IMG/VR virus record: IMGVR_UViG_3300008267_000544
Location: 1-28,739 of that record
Origin: a virus
DNA: 28,739 nt
Direction: 5' to 3' (one strand)
Below, piece by piece: positions 12,190 through 19,376 of the stretch. The notes below the pieces were generated by a model. That model was given only the letters and a program-made list of their open reading frames with translations. It did not search any database and was not told where the DNA came from. The translations under genes and the position numbers were made by a program. Every line of letters begins with the position of its first letter. Positions within the stretch are counted from its first letter, which is position 1.

Positions 12190-13697
12190 GTACAACGGCA
12201 AAGCGAGCCTTCTCAGGCTTGCCACGCACTGATTCAGTCACCGCCAAGGCCAGCCTCCTGGTTGGCAAGGCCGCAGGCGTCCCCACTCGCAAGATCACCG
12301 AGCGGACCTGTCGCCTGTTTGGCTATGACGCTGCTACCTACCGAGGGCAGCAAGCGCAGATCGCCAACTACCGGGATGAGAACGGGCTCACCGTTGCTCA
12401 GCACATCCGGTATGGCGAGAAGCAATTCGCCTGGCTTGGCCGGGAGAAGGGTCTCAAGATCCAACTCTTCGGCCAGCACCTTGGCACCGATGGCACGCTC
12501 ATCCTTACCGAGGGCGAGGTCGATGCCATGTCGGTCTACGAGTGCTTGTACAAGCACCGCCACCAAAACAAGTTTGTTGTTGCCTCGATCCCCGATGGAG
12601 CAGCCTCGGCCAAGAAGTCATGCACTGATCAGCTGGCTTACATCCTGGGCTTCAAGCGGGTCGTCATCTTCATGGATACAGACGAGCCCGGCCGCAAGGC
12701 TGCTGCTGATCTGGCTGCACTTATCGGCCCTACTGCTGCTATCGCAGGAGGCTTCCCTTACAAGGACGCCAATGAGGCGTGGATGGCCGATGACTACAAC
12801 GCCATCCTTGAAGCCATCAACAACGCCAGGCGCCATCGGCCGGAGGCGATTGTCCACGCACCAGATCTCCTTGAGAAAGTCCTCAAGCCTGAGCACCGCT
12901 TTGGCTTGCCATACCCCTGGGCCGGGTGGAACCGGATGACCGAGGGCATGAAACCGGGGCAGCTGGTGATGGTGTCCGGGGGAACCGGGATCGGGAAGAG
13001 CCTGTTCACCCGCAGCATCGCCTTGCATCTCTGCCGAGATCACAAGGTCAAGGTTGCCTACATCGGCCTTGAGGAAAGCTGCGAGACCAGCCTGGAGCGA
13101 ATGCTGTCTGAACAGATGGGCGTTCCGCTTCACCTCGATAAGCCAGAGGAGAGGGCAGCTCGGGAGCCGGCAACCATTCGCTCAGCGATGGACGCTTTCG
13201 CCAACAACCTGTTCTTATTGGACAAGTTCGGCAGTGATGACTTCGACTCTTTTGTTGCCACCGTTAAACATTATGTCCTGGGGGAGCAGTGCCAAGTTGT
13301 TGTCCTTGATCACTTCTCCTTGCTCGCGGATGGCATTGCCCTCAATGCTGATCAGCGCAGGGCTATTGATCGCTGCATCAAGGATCTCAAGACGCTGTGC
13401 GTCGAGCTCAACTTCACGATGGTCGTCGTGTGTCACCTCTCCAGAAGCGGTGGTATTGGCCCATCTCACGAAGAAGGAGGCGAGCCAAGTCTTGCGGAAC
13501 TTAGAGGGTCACACAGTCTGGCCCAAATCCCGGACTTCGTAGTCATGTTGCAGCGCAACCCCCGCGCTGAAGACAAGGAGGAAGCCAACACCACTACCTG
13601 TTGGCTGAAGAAGAACCGGGTCAAGGGCGAGCTTGGCCCCATGTGCAAGCTCAAGTACCTGAGCAGCTTCTGTCGATTCCAGGAGATCGATGCGTAG
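12039..13697 (+). CDS. DNA primase-helicase (T7 gp4-like), 552 aa
   Basis: It unwinds the fork and makes primers. From the ATG at 12039 the domains are: a zinc-binding motif (IPCPNEECGSSD ... YCFSC, about residues 8-35), a TOPRIM primase core (LTEGEVDAMSVYE and IFMDTDEPG), and a RecA-like helicase with Walker A SGGTGIGKS (Lys320, Ser321), a Walker B-like VVVLDHFSL and a VVVCHLSR sensor. Length matches T7 gp4 (566 aa). An upstream in-frame GTG at 12003 would add 12 residues; 12039 starts just before the zinc motif and is preferred. It overlaps endonuclease I by about 150 nt in another frame. Confidence 0.93.
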   Translation: MARGSATHIPCPNEECGSSDAATEYPDGSIYCFSCQQRFTSDGQPWKQSMSTTAKRAFSGLPRTDSVTAKASLLVGKAAGVPTRKITERTCRLFGYDAATYRGQQAQIANYRDENGLTVAQHIRYGEKQFAWLGREKGLKIQLFGQHLGTDGTLILTEGEVDAMSVYECLYKHRHQNKFVVASIPDGAASAKKSCTDQLAYILGFKRVVIFMDTDEPGRKAAADLAALIGPTAAIAGGFPYKDANEAWMADDYNAILEAINNARRHRPEAIVHAPDLLEKVLKPEHRFGLPYPWAGWNRMTEGMKPGQLVMVSGGTGIGKSLFTRSIALHLCRDHKVKVAYIGLEESCETSLERMLSEQMGVPLHLDKPEERAAREPATIRSAMDAFANNLFLLDKFGSDDFDSFVATVKHYVLGEQCQVVVLDHFSLLADGIALNADQRRAIDRCIKDLKTLCVELNFTMVVVCHLSRSGGIGPSHEEGGEPSLAELRGSHSLAQIPDFVVMLQRNPRAEDKEEANTTTCWLKKNRVKGELGPMCKLKYLSSFCRFQEIDA

Positions 13698-13920
13698 CTC
13701 AATCGTTAGTGCCGAGGGGTACAACCCCATCAACCGCGGCCGCACTTTTTCTGATGATCCTAAGCACCCACTATGGAAGATCCAGGTCAAGTTCCCAACA
13801 GCGAAGCCAATGGTGGAGCTGATCAAAGCTCCGACCAAACAGGCAGCGATCCAGTACGCGAAGACCAAGTACCCGGAGTCCGAAATCTCATTGCTTACGG
13901 CTACTCCTGTGCGCCGCTAG
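13690..13920 (+). CDS. small hypothetical protein, 76 aa
   Basis: The ATG at 13690 lies within the last codons of the primase gene (eight-nt overlap). The basic 76-residue protein (MRSSIVSAEGYNPINRGRTF ... ATPVRR) contains LWKIQVKFP followed by a helix (KQAAIQYAKTKYPESEI), a beta-alpha pattern. No motif is recognised. It occupies the place where T7 carries DNA polymerase and is far too short to be one. Confidence 0.65.
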   Translation: MRSSIVSAEGYNPINRGRTFSDDPKHPLWKIQVKFPTAKPMVELIKAPTKQAAIQYAKTKYPESEISLLTATPVRR

Positions 13921-14120
13921 ACCCGGACACTGAGTACCGCATCTGGGGTTCATACATCAACTCGATGTGTGACCACGCCATTGAACACTTCAACAACGCA
14001 CCCAACCCTGATTATGCCCAAACGTCGTTCGCCCAAGCCTTCTGGAACGGTTACGGAGTCGCAGCCGGAATCCTTAGAAACACCATCAGGAGCTATCCCG
14101 TTAATCCAAAGGTGCAATGA
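13773..14120 (+). CDS. hypothetical protein, up to 115 aa (start uncertain)
   Basis: The only ATG available is at 13773, giving a 148-nt overlap with the previous gene and a low-complexity acidic N-terminus (NSEANGGADQSSDQ). The believable coding part begins near residue 40 (NLIAYGYSCAPLDPDTEY) and continues with GSYINSMCDHAIEHFNN and AFWNGYGVAAGILRNT. A non-standard start near 13890 cannot be excluded. No family is recognised. Confidence 0.55.
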   Translation: MEDPGQVPNSEANGGADQSSDQTGSDPVREDQVPGVRNLIAYGYSCAPLDPDTEYRIWGSYINSMCDHAIEHFNNAPNPDYAQTSFAQAFWNGYGVAAGILRNTIRSYPVNPKVQ

Positions 14121-14304
14121 CGCCTACTGGTTTCCTGACTCGCGTTATGCGCTGTCTGATTCGGTGCGTATGGCGTCCGCCCTCAAGATCATTGCCGACG
14201 AGGTGGATGAGTGGTCGGCGGAGTGCAAGGCCAAGGGTTCGGAGATCGTTGCCCTTGCTCTACATGGGGTGGCGGAACGGCTCAGAGATGCAACAAATGT
14301 CTAG
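14014..14304 (+). CDS. hypothetical protein, about 96 aa (start uncertain)
   Basis: The convincing part is the C-terminal two-thirds: NDAYWFPDSRYALSDSV, then a charged helical region (ASALKIIADEVDEWSAECKA and ALHGVAERLRDATNV). The in-frame ATG at 14014 overlaps the previous gene by 107 nt; another ATG lies at 13969, and GTG 14164 or ATG 14170 are possible shorter starts. No ribosome binding site decides between them. Function unknown. The next gene starts inside its last codons. Confidence 0.5.
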   Translation: MPKRRSPKPSGTVTESQPESLETPSGAIPLIQRCNDAYWFPDSRYALSDSVRMASALKIIADEVDEWSAECKAKGSEIVALALHGVAERLRDATNV

Positions 14305-14536
14305 TACCCCTTTCACCCCTGCGGTCGTGGAGGAGAGCTGGCTCAGCGACACCGTTCATGCGCAGCACATCTCCAGAGATGGAGTCAGTGATCTGTACAT
14401 CGGTGGAGTCGGCAACAAGTCGATTGTCTTCTACAGCCTGCAAGACCTATCCCAATGGTTCATTGAGCATGGCATCGATGCTGATGATCCTGTCTGGCTG
14501 TACCTGGAACACCTTGCCAACGAGGAAACGAACTGA
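14288..14536 (+). CDS. small hypothetical protein, 82 aa
   Basis: In-frame ATGs at 14288 and 14297 overlap the end of the preceding gene; either is plausible. The acidic protein reads MQQMSSTPFTPAVVEES and later FYSLQDLSQWFIEHGIDADD, then VWLYLEHLANEETN. It looks like a compact alpha-beta fold with no membrane segment or catalytic motif. Its stop overlaps the next start (TGATG). Confidence 0.6.
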   Translation: MQQMSSTPFTPAVVEESWLSDTVHAQHISRDGVSDLYIGGVGNKSIVFYSLQDLSQWFIEHGIDADDPVWLYLEHLANEETN

Positions 14537-14796
14537 TGGGACTATCTGCAACAGGCCCTGACTGCCCCTCCTGCGGGGCATGGATCACCAAGGTGATCCT
14601 CACCAGGGCCAACACAGCCTGCGACGAGTTGATCAGGCGTCGCCACTGCCACTACTGCGATCACCGCTTTTACACCAGGCAGGTGAGAGAGGAGATCGTT
14701 GACGTGAAGTGGGTGCCTGGCGCCAACGGGAAGTCAACGATTCCCAAGGTGATCAAGGTCTATGACACACCACTTAAGGGGAGGGCTGCAGCGTGA
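14536..14796 (+). CDS. small zinc-ribbon protein, NrdR N-domain-like, 86 aa
   Basis: Two Cys pairs, CPSC (residues 10-13) and CHYC (residues 38-41), flank a basic linker ending IRRRHCHYCDHRFYTRQ. This closely follows the N-terminal zinc ribbon of the NrdR repressor (CPxCG, RRRxCxxC, RFxT). The ATP-cone that completes NrdR is absent. A stand-alone ribbon could bind DNA or assist the replisome. No ribonucleotide reductase gene is in the window, so a true NrdR role is doubtful. The start overlaps the upstream stop and the stop overlaps the exonuclease GTG. Confidence 0.65.
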   Translation: MGLSATGPDCPSCGAWITKVILTRANTACDELIRRRHCHYCDHRFYTRQVREEIVDVKWVPGANGKSTIPKVIKVYDTPLKGRAAA

Positions 14797-15632
14797 CCAT
14801 CTTTCTGCTTGACGGCGACATGCTGCTGATGCGTGCCGCCACTGCCACAGAGGTAGAGGTGCAGCTGGGTGACGACGTATGGACGCGTCACAGTGAGCTG
14901 CCCCAGGCCAGGGAGATGTACTGGCAACAGGTCGAGGCCTGGTGTACCCAGTTCGAGATCACCTTGGATGACGTGTGGCACTGCTTCACCGAAGCCAGTG
15001 CCTTCCGCAAGGAGATCTACCCCGGCTACAAGGCGAACCGGAAGAACAAGCCCAAGCCGATTGGGTACAAGCAGTTGAAGGCGGAGATCATGGGGGAGCC
15101 GAACGCGTTCTGCTTCCACCAGATCGAGGCGGACGATCTCATCGGGATCTTCGCCACCATGCCGGAAGCGAAGGATGAGCGTGTCGTCATCGCGGCACGT
15201 GACAAAGACTTAATGCAAATCCCTGGCATCCACGTGTGGATGGATGAGGGGCAAGATGTGGAGGATCAAGATGGACTTGTGGTTCAACGCGTCAATGGCA
15301 ACGTCATCCAGACCAATTCGCCAGAACATGCCGAGCGCTTCACGTACCAGCAATACCTATCGGGTGACTCGACCGATGGGATCCCAGGCTGCCCCGGCCT
15401 GGGACCCGTGGGAGCCGCACGACTCGTCAAGGAGTTCGACATCACGCAGCCTGTGGATTGTTGGGAAGCGGTTGTTCGGGCGTATGAGAAGGCACAGAGC
15501 AAGAAGAAACTTGATCTATACAACGCACCCGAGTACGCCACGCAGCAAGCGCGACTAGCTCGCATCCTGCGACATGGCGAGTATGACTTCAACACCCACA
15601 AGGTCACGCTATGGAATCCCCCGACACGTTGA
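14793..15632 (+). CDS. 5'-3' exonuclease (T7 gp6-like), 279 aa
   Basis: It removes RNA primers and degrades host DNA. The GTG start at 14793 overlaps the upstream gene by four nucleotides (GTGA). FEN-type motifs are present: FLLDGDMLL at the N-terminus, YPGYKANRKNK, EADDLIG, AARDKDLMQIPG, and the helix-3-turn-helix GDSTDGIPGCPGLGPVGAA. These supply the acidic two-metal ligands. Length is close to T7 gp6 (300 aa). In T7, gp5 DNA polymerase sits between gp4 and gp6; here only small ORFs do. Confidence 0.92.
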   Translation: MTIFLLDGDMLLMRAATATEVEVQLGDDVWTRHSELPQAREMYWQQVEAWCTQFEITLDDVWHCFTEASAFRKEIYPGYKANRKNKPKPIGYKQLKAEIMGEPNAFCFHQIEADDLIGIFATMPEAKDERVVIAARDKDLMQIPGIHVWMDEGQDVEDQDGLVVQRVNGNVIQTNSPEHAERFTYQQYLSGDSTDGIPGCPGLGPVGAARLVKEFDITQPVDCWEAVVRAYEKAQSKKKLDLYNAPEYATQQARLARILRHGEYDFNTHKVTLWNPPTR

Positions 15633-15793
15633 AGCGCATCATCACCAAGCACCTTGACGATGAATTGCTGGACGCTCTTGATCAGTTGTTCCCCGAAAGA
15701 ACTCCTGAGCTGAATGACTCTATTGATCAGATTCGGTACGCTTCTGGTCAGAGATCTGTCATTCGCTTTCTCAGGGGGTTAGTTGATGGGTAA
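15611..15793 (+). CDS. small hypothetical phage protein, 60 aa
   Basis: The ATG at 15611 is inside the exonuclease 3' end (22-nt overlap). The protein, MESPDTLKRIITKHLDDEL then LDALDQLFPER, ends with a basic helix (RSVIRFLRGLVDG). This layout resembles small conserved phage proteins found between exonuclease and portal genes, whose function is not known to me. Its stop overlaps the next gene. Confidence 0.65.
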   Translation: MESPDTLKRIITKHLDDELLDALDQLFPERTPELNDSIDQIRYASGQRSVIRFLRGLVDG

Positions 15794-16844
15794 GAAAAAG
15801 TCCTCTCCGACAAAGGTCCAAACCAATGCCGGAGTCAACCCAATGGGCGCTCCTGCAAAGCCAGCAGCTGTGTCATCAATCGCGGCGGCTGGTCCTGTAC
15901 TTAGCAAGAGCGAAGCGAGAAGCATCGCCGATGCCAAAGGCAAGACGGTCGCCCAGGTTATGGCCAACGCCCAAAACAAAGGCGTTGCGCTTGGATCTGG
16001 CTTGGTCAACCAGTTCAACAGTGGAAAGCTTGGACCAAACACGGCAATAGCCGGCACAAAAGCCTTTGACGCACTGCGCGGGCTTCAAGGCCTGCAGATG
16101 AATCCAGGCACGGCCTACGCCGGCTACAGCACCACAAGCACGCCTGCCAGTCGTTCCGTCAATGGCGGCTACACCAGTGGTTCTTCGACAATCAATCCGA
16201 TTGTCCTGCCACGAAACATCGTCAGAGCTGCCGCTGGCGCAACCGGCACGGCCAGCGGCGGAACCGGCGGGACTGGTGGAACCGGCGGGACTGGTGGAAC
16301 CGGCGGGACTGGTGGAACCGGCGGGACTGGTGGGAAAGGGGGCAAAGGCAACAAGCCCGGCACCCAGGGGTACATCAACAGCCAGTTCGACGCCTACCAG
16401 GAGTGGGCTCAAACCACTATTGACACGCTGACAACAGGCCAAGACGTACTGACCCAGCAGATCCTTGACCTGCAGACGCGTAATGATCAGAACGTTGCCG
16501 ACATCATGGCAACGTTCAACGATCAGCTGTCCGCAACTCAAAGCGCAGCAGATGAGCAGATCGCTGGGCTGCAGAACTTGATGATGCAGCAGGAGCAGCA
16601 GTTCCAGCAGGCCAACCTCGCTCAGCAGCAGCAGGCCGCTGCAGCCCAAGCCTCCTATGAGGAGCAGCGTCGTCAGGCCGAAGCTCTTGCTCGTGCCTAT
16701 GTCCCGAACATGGAGCCCACCGCTTCCAACCTGACCTACGGCAGCAACAAGAAGCAGGAGGACACCAACCTGCTGTCCAGCCTGACGATGCTCTCCCCCG
16801 CTAGCTCCACTTCGCCTTACCTCGCCGGTCTGCAAATCGCATGA
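15786..16844 (+). CDS. gp7.3-like tail-assembly or virion protein with Gly-Thr repeat, 352 aa
   Basis: The start is ATG 15786, one codon after a TTG. The N-terminus is basic (MGKKKSSPTKVQ) as in T7 gp7.3, and the gene lies just before the portal, where T7 has gp7.3. The middle carries a Gly-Gly-Thr repeat (about residues 157-182) encoded by four exact 18-bp units, then a Gln-rich coiled coil (MMQQEQQFQQANLAQQQQ) and a short conserved-looking end (SPYLAGLQIA). It is probably a particle-associated scaffold or tail-assembly protein. The assignment rests on position and composition; it is far longer than T7 gp7.3 (99 aa). Confidence 0.65.
   Translation: MGKKKSSPTKVQTNAGVNPMGAPAKPAAVSSIAAAGPVLSKSEARSIADAKGKTVAQVMANAQNKGVALGSGLVNQFNSGKLGPNTAIAGTKAFDALRGLQGLQMNPGTAYAGYSTTSTPASRSVNGGYTSGSSTINPIVLPRNIVRAAAGATGTASGGTGGTGGTGGTGGTGGTGGTGGTGGKGGKGNKPGTQGYINSQFDAYQEWAQTTIDTLTTGQDVLTQQILDLQTRNDQNVADIMATFNDQLSATQSAADEQIAGLQNLMMQQEQQFQQANLAQQQQAAAAQASYEEQRRQAEALARAYVPNMEPTASNLTYGSNKKQEDTNLLSSLTMLSPASSTSPYLAGLQIA
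16260..16331 (+). repeat. 18-bp minisatellite, four exact tandem copies
   Basis: GGAACCGGCGGGACTGGT is repeated four times without change (16260, 16278, 16296, 16314), encoding Gly-Thr-Gly units in the gp7.3-like protein. Exact identity, including third positions, points to recent expansion. Confidence 0.85.
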
Positions 16845-18430
16845 AAAACACTGCTCAGTCCCGGTGGAAAGACCTGGAGCCGTACCGGAGCCTTTACCTC
16901 CGGCGTGCGATTGATGCCAGCAAGCTCACCATCCCAACGCTGATCCCTGAGTCAGATCAGAACGACAGCTGGGGTGGCGATAGGTACAACAGCATCCCCA
17001 GCCTGTACCAAGGAGCAGGGGCTAGGGGCGTCAACAGCCTCAGTGCCAAGCTGCTGCTTGCTCTGATGCCCCCGAGTCAGCCCTTCTTCCGGCTAACCAT
17101 CGACAAGGGAAAGATCCAGCAGTACCTGGAACAGCGCGGCGGACAGGAGGAGCAGCTGCTCAGCCAGCTCGATCAGGCTCTGTCTGATCTTGAGCGCCAA
17201 GTGCTGCGCCGCCTGGATCAACTGCAGGCCCGCTCCGCCCTGTTTGAAGCGGTCAAGCATTTGATCGTTGGTGGCAACGCACTGCTATACATCGGTGCTG
17301 ATGCAATCCGCATGTACACCCTGCGGTCGTTCTGTGTTGACCGTGACCCGGAGGGGAACGTCACCGAGATCGTGGTGCGTGAGCAGGTGGCTGAGCGCTA
17401 CATGCCTGTCCGTCAGCCCAAGGAGTCAGGCGAGGGCGAAAGCGACGAGCGGGAAGACGTGTACACCCACGTCAACATCAGCCCCCAAGACAACCGGGTT
17501 GAGTGGTATCAGGAATACGACGGGGAGAAGCTGGCTGGCAGCGCTGGCTTCAGTTCCCTGGAGACCAGCCCCTGGGTGGTCCTAAGGCTTCGGAAGGTGG
17601 CTGGCGAAAGCTATGGCCGCGGCCTCGTGGAGGAGGTGCTGGGTGATCTTCAGAGCCTGGAGTCACTGAGCAAGGCAGTTGTGCAGGGTGCATTGATCAG
17701 CGCCAAGGCGTTGTTCCTGGTCAACCCCAACGGCACGACCAGGGCTGATGTGCTGGCCCGCGCTGAGAACGGAGCCATCGTTGCAGGCAACGCAGCCGAC
17801 GTGGAAGCGCTGCAGGTGCAGAAGTCATCCGACATGTCGGTTGCCCTGCAGGCCATGCAGTTGCTGGAGCGCAGGCTCAGCTACACGTTCCTTGCCGACG
17901 AGGCGATCCAGCGTGACGCGGAGCGCGTTACTGCTGAAGAGATCAGGCTTATGGCAGAGAGCCTTGAACGTGGATTGGCGGGCGTGTACTCCATGCTCAG
18001 CGCCGAACTGCAGCTGCCATTGATCCGCAGGGTGATGCACCTGATGGAGCGCGAGGGCGACATTCCCCCGGTGCCGAAGGGACTGGTTGAGCCTCAGGTG
18101 ACTACCGGCCTGGAGGCGATTGGCCGCGGCAATGACAAGCAACGGCTGACCACATTCCTGCAAACAGTTGCTGCATCCATTGGTCCTGAGCAGTTCCTGC
18201 AGTACATCAACCCCAGTGAGTTGATCCGTCGTTTCGCTGCAGCGGACGGCATTGATACAGCTGGACTGGTTAAGGATGACCAGGAACTACAGGCTGAGCA
18301 AGCACAGCAACAGCAGGCTATGTTGGCACAACAACTCGCACAAGGAGCGATCCAGAGTGGAGCAACGGCGACGCCGCAACCCAGCGGAGGAACAGCTGTC
18401 GGAACTGATCAAGGAGCAGTCGCAGCCTGA
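16841..18430 (+). CDS. portal protein (head-tail connector, T7 gp8-like), 529 aa
   Basis: It forms the dodecameric ring for DNA passage and tail attachment. The N-terminus (RWKDLEPYRSLYLRRAIDAS, then LYQGAGARGVNSLSAKLLLALMPP) matches the collar/connector family, followed by VGGNALLY and a long helical crown region with ERRLSYTFLADEAIQRDAERVTAEEI. Length equals T7 gp8 (536 aa). The start overlaps the upstream stop (ATGA). The C-terminus is Gln/Ala-rich and disordered, and a small gene starts within it. Confidence 0.93.
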   Translation: MKNTAQSRWKDLEPYRSLYLRRAIDASKLTIPTLIPESDQNDSWGGDRYNSIPSLYQGAGARGVNSLSAKLLLALMPPSQPFFRLTIDKGKIQQYLEQRGGQEEQLLSQLDQALSDLERQVLRRLDQLQARSALFEAVKHLIVGGNALLYIGADAIRMYTLRSFCVDRDPEGNVTEIVVREQVAERYMPVRQPKESGEGESDEREDVYTHVNISPQDNRVEWYQEYDGEKLAGSAGFSSLETSPWVVLRLRKVAGESYGRGLVEEVLGDLQSLESLSKAVVQGALISAKALFLVNPNGTTRADVLARAENGAIVAGNAADVEALQVQKSSDMSVALQAMQLLERRLSYTFLADEAIQRDAERVTAEEIRLMAESLERGLAGVYSMLSAELQLPLIRRVMHLMEREGDIPPVPKGLVEPQVTTGLEAIGRGNDKQRLTTFLQTVAASIGPEQFLQYINPSELIRRFAAADGIDTAGLVKDDQELQAEQAQQQQAMLAQQLAQGAIQSGATATPQPSGGTAVGTDQGAVAA

Positions 18431-18536
18431 AGCCCCAACTCCCAGTGACAAAAGCTTGACACCAGGCAAGGGCTTGCATACGCAGCCCCTGCCCGATGGT
18501 GGTCACATGATTATTCGGGATGGGTTCAATGTCTGA
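18357..18536 (+). CDS. small hypothetical protein overlapping portal end, 59 aa, GTG start
   Basis: A GTG at 18357 has a good AAGGAG site nine nucleotides upstream (18342-18347), which favours it over the ATG at 18252. The protein is acidic then Gly/Pro-rich (NPAEEQLSELIKEQSQPEA, then PGKGLHTQPLPDGGHMIIRDGF). It overlaps the portal by 74 nt and the scaffold by 17 nt in other frames. The PDGGHMIIRDGF end looks like a folded beta hairpin. Function unknown; possibly a head accessory. Confidence 0.55.
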   Translation: MEQRRRRNPAEEQLSELIKEQSQPEAPTPSDKSLTPGKGLHTQPLPDGGHMIIRDGFNV

Positions 18537-19233
18537 AGTTGCATTTGATGGTCAGTCAGGCAGCCCTGCAGAGCAGGGAGCTGCGGCCGAAGAGTCAGCC
18601 AAGATTGAGGCAGCCCGCGCTGAGCTTTACGACGAACAGGCGGGTGCCCAAGGGCAAAGCGAAGGGTTGATTCTGGGGAAATACCAGTCAACCGAGGACT
18701 TAGCCCAGGCGTACCTGAACCTGCAAAGGGAGTACAGCCGCGTCAAGAATGGCCAGCTGCCAAGTGATCCAGCACCCGAGCAGCAGGATGCTGAGGACTA
18801 TGCCGGAGACGACGACTCCGAGGATGGTCCTGATCAAGGGGGGATTGACGCAGCCACCGCCTCCGCCATCCGCACCTCAGTGCTTGAGCAGGCCGGAGGA
18901 GAAGCTGAGTATCAACGCCTATCCACTTGGGCTGTGAACAACCTGCCGCCTGAGCGGACCGAGGCGTACAACGCCGCGTTGGCTTCTGGCGATCAGGCTG
19001 CAATCATCAACAGCCTCAAGGGTCTGCAGTATGACTACATGATGCAGAACGGCTACGAGCCCAAGCTCACTGGTGGCCGCGCCCCTGCGAATGAAGTTCG
19101 CGGGTTCAGCTCTCGTTACCAAGTGACGGAAGCAATGGCTGATCCCAGGTACGAAAAGGACGCTGGGTATCGACAAGAGGTGGAGCGGCGTATAGCTGCA
19201 TCACCTGATTCCATTTTCGGATTCCAGCGTTAG
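18520..19233 (+). CDS. scaffolding / capsid assembly protein (T7 gp9-like), 237 aa
   Basis: It guides capsid assembly inside the prohead. Position between portal and capsid, very acidic composition (DAEDYAGDDDSEDGPDQGG), helical low-complexity character and a basic-aromatic end fit the family. An LILGKYQSTEDLAQAYLNLQ segment (about residues 48-67) is typical of phage scaffolds. The start may be ATG 18520 or 18529 (MSEVAFDG); neither has a clear ribosome binding site. T7 gp9 is 307 aa, so this one is short. Confidence 0.85.
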   Translation: MGSMSEVAFDGQSGSPAEQGAAAEESAKIEAARAELYDEQAGAQGQSEGLILGKYQSTEDLAQAYLNLQREYSRVKNGQLPSDPAPEQQDAEDYAGDDDSEDGPDQGGIDAATASAIRTSVLEQAGGEAEYQRLSTWAVNNLPPERTEAYNAALASGDQAAIINSLKGLQYDYMMQNGYEPKLTGGRAPANEVRGFSSRYQVTEAMADPRYEKDAGYRQEVERRIAASPDSIFGFQR

Positions 19234-19277
19234 GGGCTATAAAAGGAGCAGATCAACCAACCACGTGATCTGCTCCT
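19234..19277 (+). promoter_or_regulatory. 12-bp hairpin between scaffold and capsid genes
   Basis: AGGAGCAGATCA (19244-19255) is perfectly complementary to TGATCTGCTCCT (19266-19277) across a ten-base loop, with no U-tract. T7 has a strong promoter and an RNase III site just before gene 10, and this is the equivalent place. The sequence GGGGCTATAAAAGGAG just before the stem has a faint T7-promoter look, but no second copy supports it. The capsid gene has its own AGGAG site at 19364-19368. Confidence 0.55.
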
Positions 19278-19376
19278 GGGCCGGTGCGCCGATACCCCAG
19301 AGACGCGACGTTGGTGAAGGCAAGAAGCCTCAGTGGTTAATCAACCGCACACCTTTCATCAACTAGGAGCCACATC

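Noticed and set aside
16260-16331. CRISPR-like repeat array
   Set aside because: The copies are contiguous with no spacers and lie in a coding frame; a minisatellite.
15876-16835. 319-aa minus-strand ORF
   Set aside because: It lies antisense to the gp7.3-like gene, has Gly/Ser repeats that mirror the sense minisatellite, and has no operon context; a shadow frame.
18457-18485. TTGACA-containing sigma70 promoter before the scaffold gene
   Set aside because: TTGACA is followed after 17 bp only by TACGCA, a poor -10, and the site lies inside a coding region.
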